From assembly GCF_022549355.1 (NCBI RefSeq), contig NZ_JAKZGL010000009.1, forward strand, positions 1 through 64,000: 64,000 nucleotides of DNA, given 5' to 3'. The first letter of the stretch is position 1. Every line of letters begins with the position of its first letter. The notes under the pieces are model-generated. The model worked only from the letters and a program-made list of their open reading frames with translations, did not search any database and was not told the DNA's origin. A program made the position numbers and the translations under genes. Below, piece by piece: positions 9,988 through 18,990 of this stretch. The DNA comes from Acinetobacter sp. NIPH 2699. Lineage in GTDB: Bacteria > Pseudomonadota > Gammaproteobacteria > Pseudomonadales > Moraxellaceae.

Positions 9988-10226
9988 TATTTTCTCCATT
10001 TTCCCTAAGAGTGTATATTGGTCTTTCCATTTCAAGCAGTTTGTGACTTTAACAGAATTATTTTGCATCTAATATACAAGACCGTACAATTTTAATGTCT
10101 GCAAAGTCAAAAACTGTCGCATCATCATTTGCGTGAAGTGTTGAAAATTCTACAGTAAGATCATGCAACTTACGTTAAAATGTTCAGTCAATCTACTCCT
10201 CAATCGTATAATTAAGTCGACACCTT

Positions 10227-12254
10227 ATGAAACAGCACTTTCTTTTAAAAAACATGCAACAAGAAAAGCGCATTTATAAGGGTCGAATTTTGTTTGCAAT
10301 GTTTGTTGTTACGACGTTTTTACTTCTATTGGTCTGTCGTTATGCATATTTGCAGATTGTTCATTACGATGATTTTACAACGGCCTCAGACAAGAACAGA
10401 ATTCGTCTACAACCACTGCCACCTGCTCGCGGTTATATCTATGACCGTAATGGTATCTTGTTGGCAGATAATTATCCTGTATTTACAGCAACGCTCAGTC
10501 GTGCTGATGTCAATGATATTGACGATACCATTGAGCGCCTAGTTCCACTCTTAAATCTCACAGAAGAAGATGTTGAACGCTTTAAAAGCCGCGTAAAAAC
10601 AGCGCGCAAGACTGAACGAATTACCATAAAACTTAATCTCACTGAAGCAGATATTGCCAAATTCAGTGAAGTCAAATATGCATTTCCCGGTGTGAAAATT
10701 GAAACGCAAATGACGCGTTATTATCCATTTGGTGAGTTGTTTGCCCATGTGATCGGCTATGTAGGGCGTATCAACGACAAAGAGCTAAAAAGCATTGATA
10801 AAGATTTATATGCTGGTACTAACCTCATTGGTAAAATCGGGGTAGAAAACAGCTACGAAAACTTGTTACATGGCATCCCCGGTTATGAGTCTGTTGAAGC
10901 CGATGCTCACGGCAACGTACTTCGTAATTTGGGGCGTAAAGACCCTACTCGCGGCAATGATTTATATTTATCCCTAGACTATGGCTTACAAAGCATTGCA
11001 TCAGAGCAACTGGCAGGGCGTCGCGGTGCAATTGTTGCAATGGACCCACGCACAGGCGAAATCCTAGCGCTGGTTTCAAGCCCAAGTTTTAACCCGAATC
11101 TATTCGTGACTGGCATTAGTTACAAAGATTATGGCGAACTACGTGACAACCTAGATCAACCCCTATTTAACCGTGCAGTTCAAGGGGTGTACCCCCCGGG
11201 ATCAACCATTAAGCCAATGTTTGGCTTAGGTGGTATTCACTATGGCTTGGTGGATTGGAATACCGCGATTTCCGATCTGGGTTATTTCTCATTGCCTGGG
11301 GATAGTCACCGTTTCCGTGACCATAAAAAGAGTGGTCATGGTCTCGTCAATATGCACAAAGCACAAATTGTTTCATGCGATACCTATTTTTATGTCCTGT
11401 CTTATCGCATGGGCATTGAAAGAATGAATGAATGGATGCGTCAATTCGGTTTTGGTGAAAAAACAGGAATTGATTTGCCGAGTGAAAGTACAGGGTTATA
11501 CCCAAGTCCTGCATGGAAAATGCGAACTCGAAATGCCAAATGGTTAAAAGGTGAAACGATTTCTGTGAGTATTGGACAGGGTGCTTTTACCTCAACACCA
11601 CTGCAATTGGCAATGGCAACTGCAATTACAGCCAATCAAGGTGCCCACGTCACACCTCACGTATTACGTGAAACAAAAGGGACTAAAAAATATGATGTCC
11701 ACAATGCACCAGATGGGCAAATTCAATTTAATGGAACCCTCGATGACTGGATCAAAATGCGCGAGGCCATGGTTGATGTCATTCAATCAGGTACAGGTCG
11801 AGGCATCAAAAGTGGTCTACAATATTCAATTGCAGGTAAAACAGGTACGGCCCAAGTTAAAAGTATTGCACAAGGCAAACGCTATAACGAAGCAGCACTT
11901 TCTGAACGTCAGCGCGATCATGGTCTATTCGTTGGTTTTGCGCCTGCTGAAAATCCAGAAATTGCAATTGCTGTGGTTTGGGAAAATGGTCGCAGTGGCG
12001 GTGCAGCAACCCAGATTGCTCGTCCAATCTTTGATTATTGGTTAGTACAACGTAAAAATAATCCATTGCGCCCAGCCAACCATCAAGTCAGTGGTGGTCT
12101 CATGACCGCTGGTATTAAACCGGGTGAATTACCTAGTGGTAATGGAATAATCGCAGCCACCCCAAATACACCTGCGTCCACACCCACGACATCTACTGGT
12201 AATAGTCCAGTGACGACACCTGCTGTTCAATCAAATGATGGAGCAACTGAATAA
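10227..12254 (+). CDS. mrdA: Penicillin-binding protein 2, rod-shape D,D-transpeptidase
   Basis: 675 residues. There is one N-terminal membrane helix (about 21-42), a pedestal with RLQPLPPARGYIYDRNG, and a transpeptidase domain. Active-site motifs are STIK at 326-329, SCD at 383-385 and KTGT at 538-541. The C-terminal ~50 residues are Pro/Thr/Ser/Ala-rich. The protein cross-links peptidoglycan in the elongation complex. The sequence closely resembles Acinetobacter PBP2 as I remember it, which supports this start despite a poor ribosome site. A TATAAT box at 10207-10212 gives a candidate promoter with a very short leader. No rodA follows; its stop overlaps the rsmD ATG by one base. Confidence 0.95.
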   Translation: MKQHFLLKNMQQEKRIYKGRILFAMFVVTTFLLLLVCRYAYLQIVHYDDFTTASDKNRIRLQPLPPARGYIYDRNGILLADNYPVFTATLSRADVNDIDDTIERLVPLLNLTEEDVERFKSRVKTARKTERITIKLNLTEADIAKFSEVKYAFPGVKIETQMTRYYPFGELFAHVIGYVGRINDKELKSIDKDLYAGTNLIGKIGVENSYENLLHGIPGYESVEADAHGNVLRNLGRKDPTRGNDLYLSLDYGLQSIASEQLAGRRGAIVAMDPRTGEILALVSSPSFNPNLFVTGISYKDYGELRDNLDQPLFNRAVQGVYPPGSTIKPMFGLGGIHYGLVDWNTAISDLGYFSLPGDSHRFRDHKKSGHGLVNMHKAQIVSCDTYFYVLSYRMGIERMNEWMRQFGFGEKTGIDLPSESTGLYPSPAWKMRTRNAKWLKGETISVSIGQGAFTSTPLQLAMATAITANQGAHVTPHVLRETKGTKKYDVHNAPDGQIQFNGTLDDWIKMREAMVDVIQSGTGRGIKSGLQYSIAGKTGTAQVKSIAQGKRYNEAALSERQRDHGLFVGFAPAENPEIAIAVVWENGRSGGAATQIARPIFDYWLVQRKNNPLRPANHQVSGGLMTAGIKPGELPSGNGIIAATPNTPASTPTTSTGNSPVTTPAVQSNDGATE

Positions 12255-12805
12255 TGAAAAATCAGTTACGTATTATTGGTGGAGAATGGAAGCGCCGTAC
12301 CTTGCCATTTGCCAGCATAGATGGTTTACGCCCTACGCCTGATCGGGTGCGTGAAACGTTATTCAACTGGCTGATGTGGGATATTCAAAATACGCAGGTC
12401 TTAGATTTATGTACTGGATCTGGTGCGCTTGCTTTTGAAGCCCTGTCACGCGGTGCTACAAAGGTGATCATGATCGAACCAAATACCACTCAAGCAGGCT
12501 TTTTAAAAGACAACATTCAATTGTTAAAAGCGCAAAACTGTCAATTAATCGTATCGACAGCACAACAGGCTTTAAAAAAATTAAGCGCTTCATCATTTGA
12601 TGTGGTCTTTCTCGATCCCCCGTATAGTCTTGATCTCTGGCAAGAACTGGCTGAACTGGCTGATCCCATGATTGTAGAAAAAGCTTATATTTATGTTGAA
12701 GCTGACCGCGACTTAGCACAGCTAAAACTTCCAGCCTCATGGCAAAAAATCAAAGAAACCAAAGCAGGTCAAGTCAGAGCAGGCCTATATCAAAAAATGA
12801 CTTAG
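12254..12805 (+). CDS. rsmD: 16S rRNA (guanine-966 N2) methyltransferase
   Basis: 183 residues. The N-terminal IIGGEWKRRTLPF and LRPTPDRVRETLFNWL are RsmD signatures. The SAM-binding motif is DLCTGSGALAFEAL at 51-64 and the catalytic DPPY is at 121-124. The enzyme methylates G966 of 16S rRNA in the small subunit. It is coupled to mrdA by a TAATG overlap, and its stop overlaps the 3' end of the convergent gene at 12802. Confidence 0.93.
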   Translation: MKNQLRIIGGEWKRRTLPFASIDGLRPTPDRVRETLFNWLMWDIQNTQVLDLCTGSGALAFEALSRGATKVIMIEPNTTQAGFLKDNIQLLKAQNCQLIVSTAQQALKKLSASSFDVVFLDPPYSLDLWQELAELADPMIVEKAYIYVEADRDLAQLKLPASWQKIKETKAGQVRAGLYQKMT

Positions 12806-13203
12806 AAAATACCCAGCCAAAAGAATCGAATCCATTGCCCACGATCATAGGGAAAACTGGATAGATATTCATAACCAATACGATGACGAGGATTGAGTTG
12901 ATACGCGATGCCGTAGCCGAGGGAAATTGAAAAATCATCTAAGGCAAAATTGGTGGTATCCCCTGTCAGCATTTTTTCATTGAATCGATTGGTTTCATAT
13001 GCGGTATAGTTATACACTCGCCAGCGCTCATCCTGAAAAAACAGATTATGCAAAATTGAATAATCTGTTTTCATTTGTTGTGGATAAGCTGAATCAAACT
13101 TTTCGTTAGTATCATCATTTATCTCAGCAAAAAAATCATAATCTTCCGCATTTGCATGACAAGATACAAGCAACAACAGCACAATCAGAAAACCTTGCAT
13201 CAT
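12802..13203 (-). CDS. Small secreted protein, probable outer-membrane or periplasmic
   Basis: 133 residues with a signal peptide (about residues 1-19, ending in CHANA). The C-terminal half has beta-strand character (DFSISLGYGIAYQLNPRHRIGYEYL) and the chain ends in Phe (FFWLGIF), as many outer-membrane proteins do. No family recognised. The ATG may be at 13203 or 13200 (adjacent Met codons). It is convergent with rsmD, overlapping by four bases. Confidence 0.55.
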   Translation of the reverse strand: MMQGFLIVLLLLVSCHANAEDYDFFAEINDDTNEKFDSAYPQQMKTDYSILHNLFFQDERWRVYNYTAYETNRFNEKMLTGDTTNFALDDFSISLGYGIAYQLNPRHRIGYEYLSSFPYDRGQWIRFFWLGIF

Positions 13204-13343
13204 TTACATAAAAATCTTATTGATCATAGACCCACATAGCATAACGCTTAAAATAATTTTTATCATGTTAGACATAAATAATTAATATATAAAATCAATC
13301 TTTTATACAATAATGCGAACTCTTAAATTTCACCTTATCTCTC

Positions 13344-13679
13344 ATGAAGCTTTTTTTCTTATCTATTGTCACTTTAAGCTTAACGGGTTGTATCTTTGGT
13401 CAATCCAATGAAATAAAACGCGCAGAAAAACTCTTGCAAAATTTTCAATGCAACAATATTGAAACCAATCAACTTGCCACCTCATCCATCACCAATTTTC
13501 ATCAACAAACCCTTGCAGTAAATAAGGAAAAAGTGTCAACTTACATCGACCAATACAAAAACGGTGAAGATCTTTTTGATATTCCTTTGGAAGAGGTCAT
13601 AGAACAAAAATATCAACTCTATAAACAAGCTTGTCAGGCACTTGGTGGCGTATCTCCACAAAACACCGCATCACATTAG
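13344..13679 (+). CDS. Small lipoprotein, unknown function
   Basis: 111 residues. A lipoprotein signal peptide with lipobox LTGC puts the lipidated Cys at 16. The mature part is mostly helical and charged, with three further cysteines (QCNNI, KQACQ region). No family recognised. It lies 50 bases upstream of the YjdF-like gene on the same strand and may be co-transcribed. Confidence 0.65.
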   Translation: MKLFFLSIVTLSLTGCIFGQSNEIKRAEKLLQNFQCNNIETNQLATSSITNFHQQTLAVNKEKVSTYIDQYKNGEDLFDIPLEEVIEQKYQLYKQACQALGGVSPQNTASH

Positions 13680-13729
13680 AGGCTGCTGAGTAAAGAAAAA
13701 GATGTCTCTGACTTCATTTTGGAAATGGC

Positions 13730-14368
13730 ATGATCGAAAAACAATTGAGTTTAAAGCATTACATCGCACTTGCTCTTCTTCTCGTGGCTGCAATCATCGC
13801 CAGTATTCAACCTCTTGAATTTGAATCATACCTACTACATCAAGTAGGTACTGTTTTGATGCTAATCGCACTGATCATTGGCATGAAAAAATTTGGCATC
13901 AGTTTCCTGAGTTTTTGTTTCTATTTGCTGTTTCTATTTATTCATATCATTGGCGCACATTATTTATACTCGCATGTTCCTTATAATGAATGGATCGCAA
14001 AACTATTTAACTTCAACTTAAACCAAACCATGGTTTGGTCACGCAATATGTATGATCGACTGGTTCATTTTGCTTATGGTGTATTACTCTATCCATTTTT
14101 CTATCGCTGCTTTCAAGTTTTGATTCCATCAGCGAAACCATTAATACTGTTTTTATTGGTCATTCAATTCGTAATGGCATCCAGTATGGTCTATGAACTA
14201 CTGGAATGGGGACTTTCGATAGGCTTATCACCAGAAGATGCGGAGAACTATAATGGTCAACAAGGTGATATGTGGGATGCACACAAAGATATGTTTCTTG
14301 CAACTGTAGGCGCAATTCTCATTGGCATAATTCAATTGTATAAAGAAAAAACTCCTATTCGAAAATAA
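13730..14368 (+). CDS. YjdF-like (DUF2238) integral membrane protein
   Basis: 212 residues with about six membrane helices. The motifs W-RNMYDRLVHFAYGVLLYP and YELLEWG, then GDMWDAHKDMFLATVGA, are characteristic of the DUF2238/YjdF family. Conserved His, Asp and Glu inside the membrane region suggest an enzymatic or transport role, but none is established that I know of. A terminator follows directly. Confidence 0.8.
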   Translation: MIEKQLSLKHYIALALLLVAAIIASIQPLEFESYLLHQVGTVLMLIALIIGMKKFGISFLSFCFYLLFLFIHIIGAHYLYSHVPYNEWIAKLFNFNLNQTMVWSRNMYDRLVHFAYGVLLYPFFYRCFQVLIPSAKPLILFLLVIQFVMASSMVYELLEWGLSIGLSPEDAENYNGQQGDMWDAHKDMFLATVGAILIGIIQLYKEKTPIRK

Positions 14369-14376
14369 GAGTTTTT
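14347..14376 (+). terminator. Rho-independent terminator after the YjdF-like gene
   Basis: AAAAACTCCTATT pairs imperfectly with AATAAGAGTTTTT around a CGAA loop. The stem overlaps the last codons of the gene and ends in a T-run. Confidence 0.6.
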
Positions 14377-14395
14377 GCACAAGACACTTAGATAT

Positions 14396-16573
14396 TTAAA
14401 TGATCGGGTGTTGCAGGGTTTCTAATAAGGCAAAAGGATCGGATTTGATCGCTTGTGAAAAATCCGTATGGATTGAGCTAAGTTCAGTATTCAATACACT
14501 TGTATCAGGTGGAACAACAATGTCCTCAGGCATAAGTTGATCCAGCACCTCGTCAAGCTGGTTGGATTGTGGGTCAGATGGAATTAAGACCTCTTCTAAT
14601 ACAATACTTTCAAACTGGTCAAAAGACGGTGTAATTGATTCTGTACCTGTAAGCAGCGTCGCTAGATCAACCGAATCAATAAGTGCAATTTCGGCATGAT
14701 CAATTCCAGCAGATTCAATATCTGCAAATGTATTCGCCGTTGTAGGGGCAACCACGGTAAAACTGAAAGAATCGCTGATCTCACTGGTATTACCAGCAGC
14801 ATCAGTCTGTGTAAGTGTGATGTTATGTGATCCCAAAGCGAGGTCTTGACTAAGTTCAAAACTCCACTTTCCATCATTTCCGACAGTCACTGTTCCAATC
14901 GGTTGACCATTATCATAAATGGTTAAAACCGCTTTTGCCTCCCCTCGTCCAGATAAAGTCGGTCGAGCATCATCGGTACTGCCACCTGCTGTAATTGCGC
15001 CTTTCACATCTCCAACATCATCCACGACCTTTTCTAATATTGGCTTGGTTGGCGCAATGGTATCTTTATCTCCAATAATATTTGCTTCAACAGAACGATT
15101 GCCAGCCGCATCAATTACATAGACCTTGCCGATATTTTTATCGGTTAAAGCAGGCGACACAGCGACGGTGAATTTTCCATCAGCACCGACTGTACCCGTA
15201 CCTATAATTTTTCCATCTACACTTCTGATTTCTATTTTGGCATTGGCTTCAGCCGTTCCTGAGACAGAGTCTCCATCAGCACTAATTTGCACAACAGCTT
15301 GGTCGGGTGCAATGGTGTCTTTTCCTGCACTAATTTCAACTGGCTTTGATTGGTTTCCAGCAGCATCTTCAATAATAATTGAACCCTTTTCACCTGTAGC
15401 TAATGCAGGAGCAATATTTACTTCAAATTTGCCTTGCGCATCAACAGTGCCACTGCCAATCACATTCCCATCGGCATCTTTGATTATTACCTTGGCATTA
15501 GCCTCAGCTTTTCCGTGGATAGAAGTACCTTCTTTATTCACCTCAATCAAAGGTTGCTCGGGTGCAACCGTATCTTTCCCCGCAACGACCTTGGAGGGTT
15601 CTGACTTATTTCCAGCCGCATCCTCTGAAATAACGGTGCCCCCTTGTTCACTACTTAATGGTGGGGAAACTGGAATCGAATATAAACCCTCTTTATTGGC
15701 CTTCACCGTACCTAACAGATTTCCATCTGCATCAAAAATCGATACTTTGGCATTGGCTTCGGTTTTTCCTGTCACAATCGTTCCATCTGCATTTAATTGA
15801 GCAGTGGGTGCTTCTGGAGCAATGGTATCTTTGTTTCCTGTGACGATGATACCTTGTGAAGTATTTCCTGCTTGATCCACTGCAACCACACTCACTTTAT
15901 TCCCATTCACCAAAGGTTGATCAAGCTTTATCGTATAATTCCCCTGATCATCAGCCTGTCCTGTAGCAATCACTTTACCAGTGAGATCTCTGATCAGAAT
16001 TTTCGCTTTTGCTTCAGTTTTTCCTGTGATGGTTTGGGTATCGCTGGATAAAGTGGCTGTTGGTGTAGCTGGGGGCGTAATATCTGGTGATTTATTATTA
16101 TTTTTATCCTTGTCATCATCTTTCACTGCCCATAAATAGACCCCTTCTGCGGCAAGTGCAACCAGACCTGCTTTCATCAACTGCGATTTGCTGATCCCTG
16201 AATCATCGACGCCATCCATAGGCGTTTGTGTAGGGACTGCTGAATATGCAAATTGGGTGAGCTGAGTTGTTGGTACATAACGAATAAACTTTCCTGCTTC
16301 ATCAAATTGCGCAACCTCATAAGTACCATCCTCTTTGACGAGCGCTAAAGTATGTTCAGTGACATTGACATCATTATAAAAACCACTGATAACAATTTTC
16401 TCTCCACTCTTGAGTGTAATGACAAGGTCATCACCTTGCTTCATCATGGATTTAATATCTGCTTGAGTTATACCAATCTGAACAATGGAAGGTTGATTGA
16501 GTATCACATCTTGCATTTGTGCATCTTGTAAAGTTATTAAATTTTTCTTTGAAGAAACGACAACCTTTGTCAT
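14396..16573 (-). CDS. Compact Bap-like surface protein: BapA-prefix domain plus five Ig-like repeats
   Basis: 725 residues from the ATG at 16573 (GTGAG upstream; a GTG four codons earlier is also possible). The N-terminal ~110 residues match the BapA/Bap prefix domain (VILNQPSIVQIGIT, then GDDLVITLKSGEKIVISGF). A short hydrophobic segment (about 137-152) and a DDDKDKNNNK linker follow. Four Ig-like repeats of ~84 residues (each with TGKTEANAKV- or GKAEANAKV-type cores and ending KDTIAP or KDTVAP) and a fifth, longer Ig domain fill the middle. The last ~110 residues are acidic. Typical long Bap proteins have dozens of repeats and a type I secretion C-terminus; neither is seen here. The size and plan recall the short Acinetobacter BLP2 protein. 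A role in adhesion or biofilm is inferred. Confidence 0.8.
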   Translation of the reverse strand: MTKVVVSSKKNLITLQDAQMQDVILNQPSIVQIGITQADIKSMMKQGDDLVITLKSGEKIVISGFYNDVNVTEHTLALVKEDGTYEVAQFDEAGKFIRYVPTTQLTQFAYSAVPTQTPMDGVDDSGISKSQLMKAGLVALAAEGVYLWAVKDDDKDKNNNKSPDITPPATPTATLSSDTQTITGKTEAKAKILIRDLTGKVIATGQADDQGNYTIKLDQPLVNGNKVSVVAVDQAGNTSQGIIVTGNKDTIAPEAPTAQLNADGTIVTGKTEANAKVSIFDADGNLLGTVKANKEGLYSIPVSPPLSSEQGGTVISEDAAGNKSEPSKVVAGKDTVAPEQPLIEVNKEGTSIHGKAEANAKVIIKDADGNVIGSGTVDAQGKFEVNIAPALATGEKGSIIIEDAAGNQSKPVEISAGKDTIAPDQAVVQISADGDSVSGTAEANAKIEIRSVDGKIIGTGTVGADGKFTVAVSPALTDKNIGKVYVIDAAGNRSVEANIIGDKDTIAPTKPILEKVVDDVGDVKGAITAGGSTDDARPTLSGRGEAKAVLTIYDNGQPIGTVTVGNDGKWSFELSQDLALGSHNITLTQTDAAGNTSEISDSFSFTVVAPTTANTFADIESAGIDHAEIALIDSVDLATLLTGTESITPSFDQFESIVLEEVLIPSDPQSNQLDEVLDQLMPEDIVVPPDTSVLNTELSSIHTDFSQAIKSDPFALLETLQHPII
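14740..16090 (-). repeat. Tandem Ig-like coding repeats in the Bap-like gene
   Basis: Four units of about 250-260 bases (roughly 15045-16090) and one longer divergent unit (roughly 14740-15045) encode Ig-like domains. Unit boundaries are marked by repeated KDT-I/V-AP codons. Such repeats are prone to copy-number change. Confidence 0.75.
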
Positions 16574-16771
16574 TATTATACTCACTGATCAATTATATTT
16601 TTAAACACTTGTCGATTAATGAATAATTAAGTTATTAATCTAGCAATTAAAATATCAAATGATTGCGATAAGGACAATCTTTGCCGACAGAAGTTTTGTC
16701 ATGTTTGTTTAACTGACCATTTGTTCAAAATCAGAACTGAACCTAATTTAAAAACAGGCTTTTAAAAATAA

Positions 16772-16796
16772 AAAGCCAGTCACATAGACTGGCTTT
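16772..16796 (-). terminator. Rho-independent terminator downstream of sohB
   Basis: AAAGCCAGT pairs with ACTGGCTTT around a seven-base loop; on the minus strand it is followed by TTATTTTT. It lies about 125 bases after the sohB stop. The remaining sequence between 16574 and 16921 is AT-rich, apart from the hairpin repeat at 16858. Confidence 0.7.
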
Positions 16797-16857
16797 CTTT
16801 TAAGAGATCAATAGACCTTTTCATGATTATTTATACCCTCTTTGTCTTTCTCCCATC

Positions 16858-16892
16858 GGGCGAATGAGGAACGATTGAAGTTCCGCAAGGGC
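16858..16892 (+). repeat. Short intergenic hairpin repeat, copy 1
   Basis: The core AATGAGGAACGATTGAAGTT continues TCCGCAAGG. GGAAC pairs with GTTCC. Related copies are at 40617-40655 and, with compensating changes, inside the MITE-like element near 50354-50382. It lies just after the end of the minus-strand gene sohB. Confidence 0.5.
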
Positions 16893-16921
16893 ATTTATGA
16901 AAAATTTTATTGTAAATTGAA

Positions 16922-17884
16922 TTAGAATTTAGGGTCACGCATTTGAACCAATGTACTGTTCGCTTTAACTAAACTATCCGTAATCTTGTTCACGACAGTC
17001 GGAATCAAACTTTCTGCCATTTGCGCAGCTTGTAAGCCAAGTTTTTCACCAAAGGTTGGACGCTTACGTGTATTGATCACATAGACATCATGCTTGGAAA
17101 GTAAATTCAGTAAGTACTCATCTGAAGTCTGTAGTTTATCAACCAAGTTTAATGCTCGTGCATCTTCACCATACCAATGCTCACCCGTTGCAACTTGCTC
17201 AACATTTAACTGTGGGCGGTATTTTTCAATAAAGTGTTTGAATAAAACATGTGTTTGCTGCAATTCTTCTTCAAACTTGGCTTTGCCTTCTGCGGTGTTT
17301 TCACCAAACATCGTCACTGTACGCTTGTACTGTCCAGCAGTATACAGCTCAAAATCAACATTATTATGCTTGAGCAAACGATTAAAGTTAGGTACCTGAG
17401 CCACCACACCAATTGAACCTACTACAGCAAATGGTGCTGATATAATTTCATTGGCAATACAGGCCATCATATAACCACCACTTGCAGCGACTTTATCAAC
17501 ACAAATAGTGACATGGAAACCTGCATCACGTAAACGTACCAACTGTGCAGCCGCTAGGCCATAGCCATGTACCATTCCGCCTGGACTCTCTAAACGAACC
17601 ACAACACGATCCTGTCCCGCTTTGGCTGTGGCCAAGATCAAAGTGATTTCTTCACGAATCGAATCAACTGCCGATGCTTGAATATCACCTTTAAAATCTA
17701 AGACATAAATTTTTTGATCATTCTTTTTACGAACTTTTGCTTCTTTCGCAAGTTGTTGAACAAGCTGTAGTAATTCCAAACGAGATGCTGTAGTTTGCGT
17801 AATCTTTTTTCTTTGTTCGTTTACACGCGCATTTAAATGGCTAATACGAATTTCAGCAGGAAATTTAGGTAAATGGAATAACAT
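16922..17884 (-). CDS. sohB: SohB-type S49 peptidase
   Basis: 320 residues. The S49 fold carries LESPGGMVHGYG, the nucleophile Ser135 in AASGGYMMA, and the likely base Lys187 in AGQYKRTV; the 52-residue spacing fits the Ser-Lys dyad of SohB/SppA. The N-terminal ~55 residues are basic and helical, and I see no clear membrane anchor, unlike E. coli SohB. The C-terminal ~50 residues are helical. It is likely a membrane-associated protease that degrades signal peptides or membrane-protein fragments. It stands alone between two terminators. Confidence 0.88.
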   Translation of the reverse strand: MLFHLPKFPAEIRISHLNARVNEQRKKITQTTASRLELLQLVQQLAKEAKVRKKNDQKIYVLDFKGDIQASAVDSIREEITLILATAKAGQDRVVVRLESPGGMVHGYGLAAAQLVRLRDAGFHVTICVDKVAASGGYMMACIANEIISAPFAVVGSIGVVAQVPNFNRLLKHNNVDFELYTAGQYKRTVTMFGENTAEGKAKFEEELQQTHVLFKHFIEKYRPQLNVEQVATGEHWYGEDARALNLVDKLQTSDEYLLNLLSKHDVYVINTRKRPTFGEKLGLQAAQMAESLIPTVVNKITDSLVKANSTLVQMRDPKF

Positions 17885-17989
17885 AAAATAAGCGCTCTTT
17901 AGTTCGTCTTTATGCGTTTAAGATGTGGGTTGTTTGATCAAAATTCAATAGTGATTTTGCAAAATAGATTCATTTTCATTTATATAGCA

Positions 17990-18041
17990 AAAAAACACCC
18001 TTTAAGCCAGACAGTTGATCCGATTTAAAGGGTGTTTTTTT
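17990..18041 (-). terminator. Terminator at the end of the pst operon
   Basis: AAAAACACCCTTTA pairs with TAAAGGGTGTTTTT around a long loop, with T-runs on both strands. It sits 24 bases after the pstB stop and could act in both directions. Confidence 0.75.
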
Positions 18042-18064
18042 AACAGATTTGATCGAGCAGATAA

Positions 18065-18976
18065 TTAACCAAAACGACCTGTAATATAAGCTTCTGTGAG
18101 TTGATGATCAGGTTGAGTAAAGACTTTTTCAGTTGAATTCACTTCAATCAAATCACCCAAATGGAAATAAGCAGTACGATCAGAAACACGCGCCGCTTGT
18201 TGCATCGAATGCGTTACGATCGCAATGGTATATTGTTCAGACAACTCTGAAATCAGTTCTTCAATTTTAGCCGTTGCAATCGGATCAAGTGCAGAACATG
18301 GTTCATCCATCAGGATTACTTCAGGGCTGACTGCAATGGTACGCGCGATACATAGACGTTGTTGCTGACCACCTGACAGACCAGTACCAGGTTGGGTTAA
18401 ACGGTCTTTCACCTCATCCCATAGACCTGCTTTACGTAAACTATTTTCTACAATTTCTTCTAGATCGTATTTATTACGTGCGAGGCCATGAAGTTTTGGT
18501 CCATATGCGACATTGTCAAAAATTGACTTTGGAAATGGATTTGGTTTCTGAAATACCATCCCGACTTGTGCACGCAACAACACCACATCAAGGTTAGGAT
18601 CATAAATATCTTGCTGATCCAAAGTCACTTGACCTGTTACACGACAGATATCAATCGTATCGTTCATACGATTTAAAGTACGTAGAAAAGTTGATTTACC
18701 ACAACCTGACGGCCCGATAAAGGCAATCACCTCATTTTGGTAAATATCAAGATCAATTCCCTTAATCGCTTCACTTTCACCATAATAAACATGGACATCT
18801 TTAGTGCGGATTTTCACATCGCCATGTTGCGTTTTTTTCGTATGGGCAGATGTTTCAAATTGTGCGACAAAAGCTGTACTTTGCTGTATAGGTGTTTCAG
18901 ACGATGTAAATTGAGTTTGCTGTGGATTCACTGATTTATCCTTTTCTAAGGAGTTCGTGGTATCTATAGTATTCAT
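18065..18976 (-). CDS. pstB: Phosphate ABC transporter ATPase PstB
   Basis: 303 residues from the ATG at 18976, seven bases after a GGAGA site; ATG 18979 is nearly as good. Walker A is GPSGCGKST, the signature is [16 protein letters not shown], Walker B is [12 protein letters not shown], and the H-loop is in [14 protein letters not shown]. The first ~45 residues are a polar Gln/Thr-rich extension beyond E. coli PstB. It powers phosphate uptake through PstC-PstA. It is the last gene of pstSCAB; phoU is not adjacent. Confidence 0.96.
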   Translation of the reverse strand: MNTIDTTNSLEKDKSVNPQQTQFTSSETPIQQSTAFVAQFETSAHTKKTQHGDVKIRTKDVHVYYGESEAIKGIDLDIYQNEVIAFIGPSGCGKSTFLRTLNRMNDTIDICRVTGQVTLDQQDIYDPNLDVVLLRAQVGMVFQKPNPFPKSIFDNVAYGPKLHGLARNKYDLEEIVENSLRKAGLWDEVKDRLTQPGTGLSGGQQQRLCIARTIAVSPEVILMDEPCSALDPIATAKIEELISELSEQYTIAIVTHSMQQAARVSDRTAYFHLGDLIEVNSTEKVFTQPDHQLTEAYITGRFG

Positions 18977-18990
18977 CATGTTATCTCCGA

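Noticed and set aside
15126..15800. 224-codon frame on the plus strand inside the Bap-like gene
   Set aside because: It is the antisense of Ig repeats; low-complexity Ser/Pro/Ala composition and no ribosome site.
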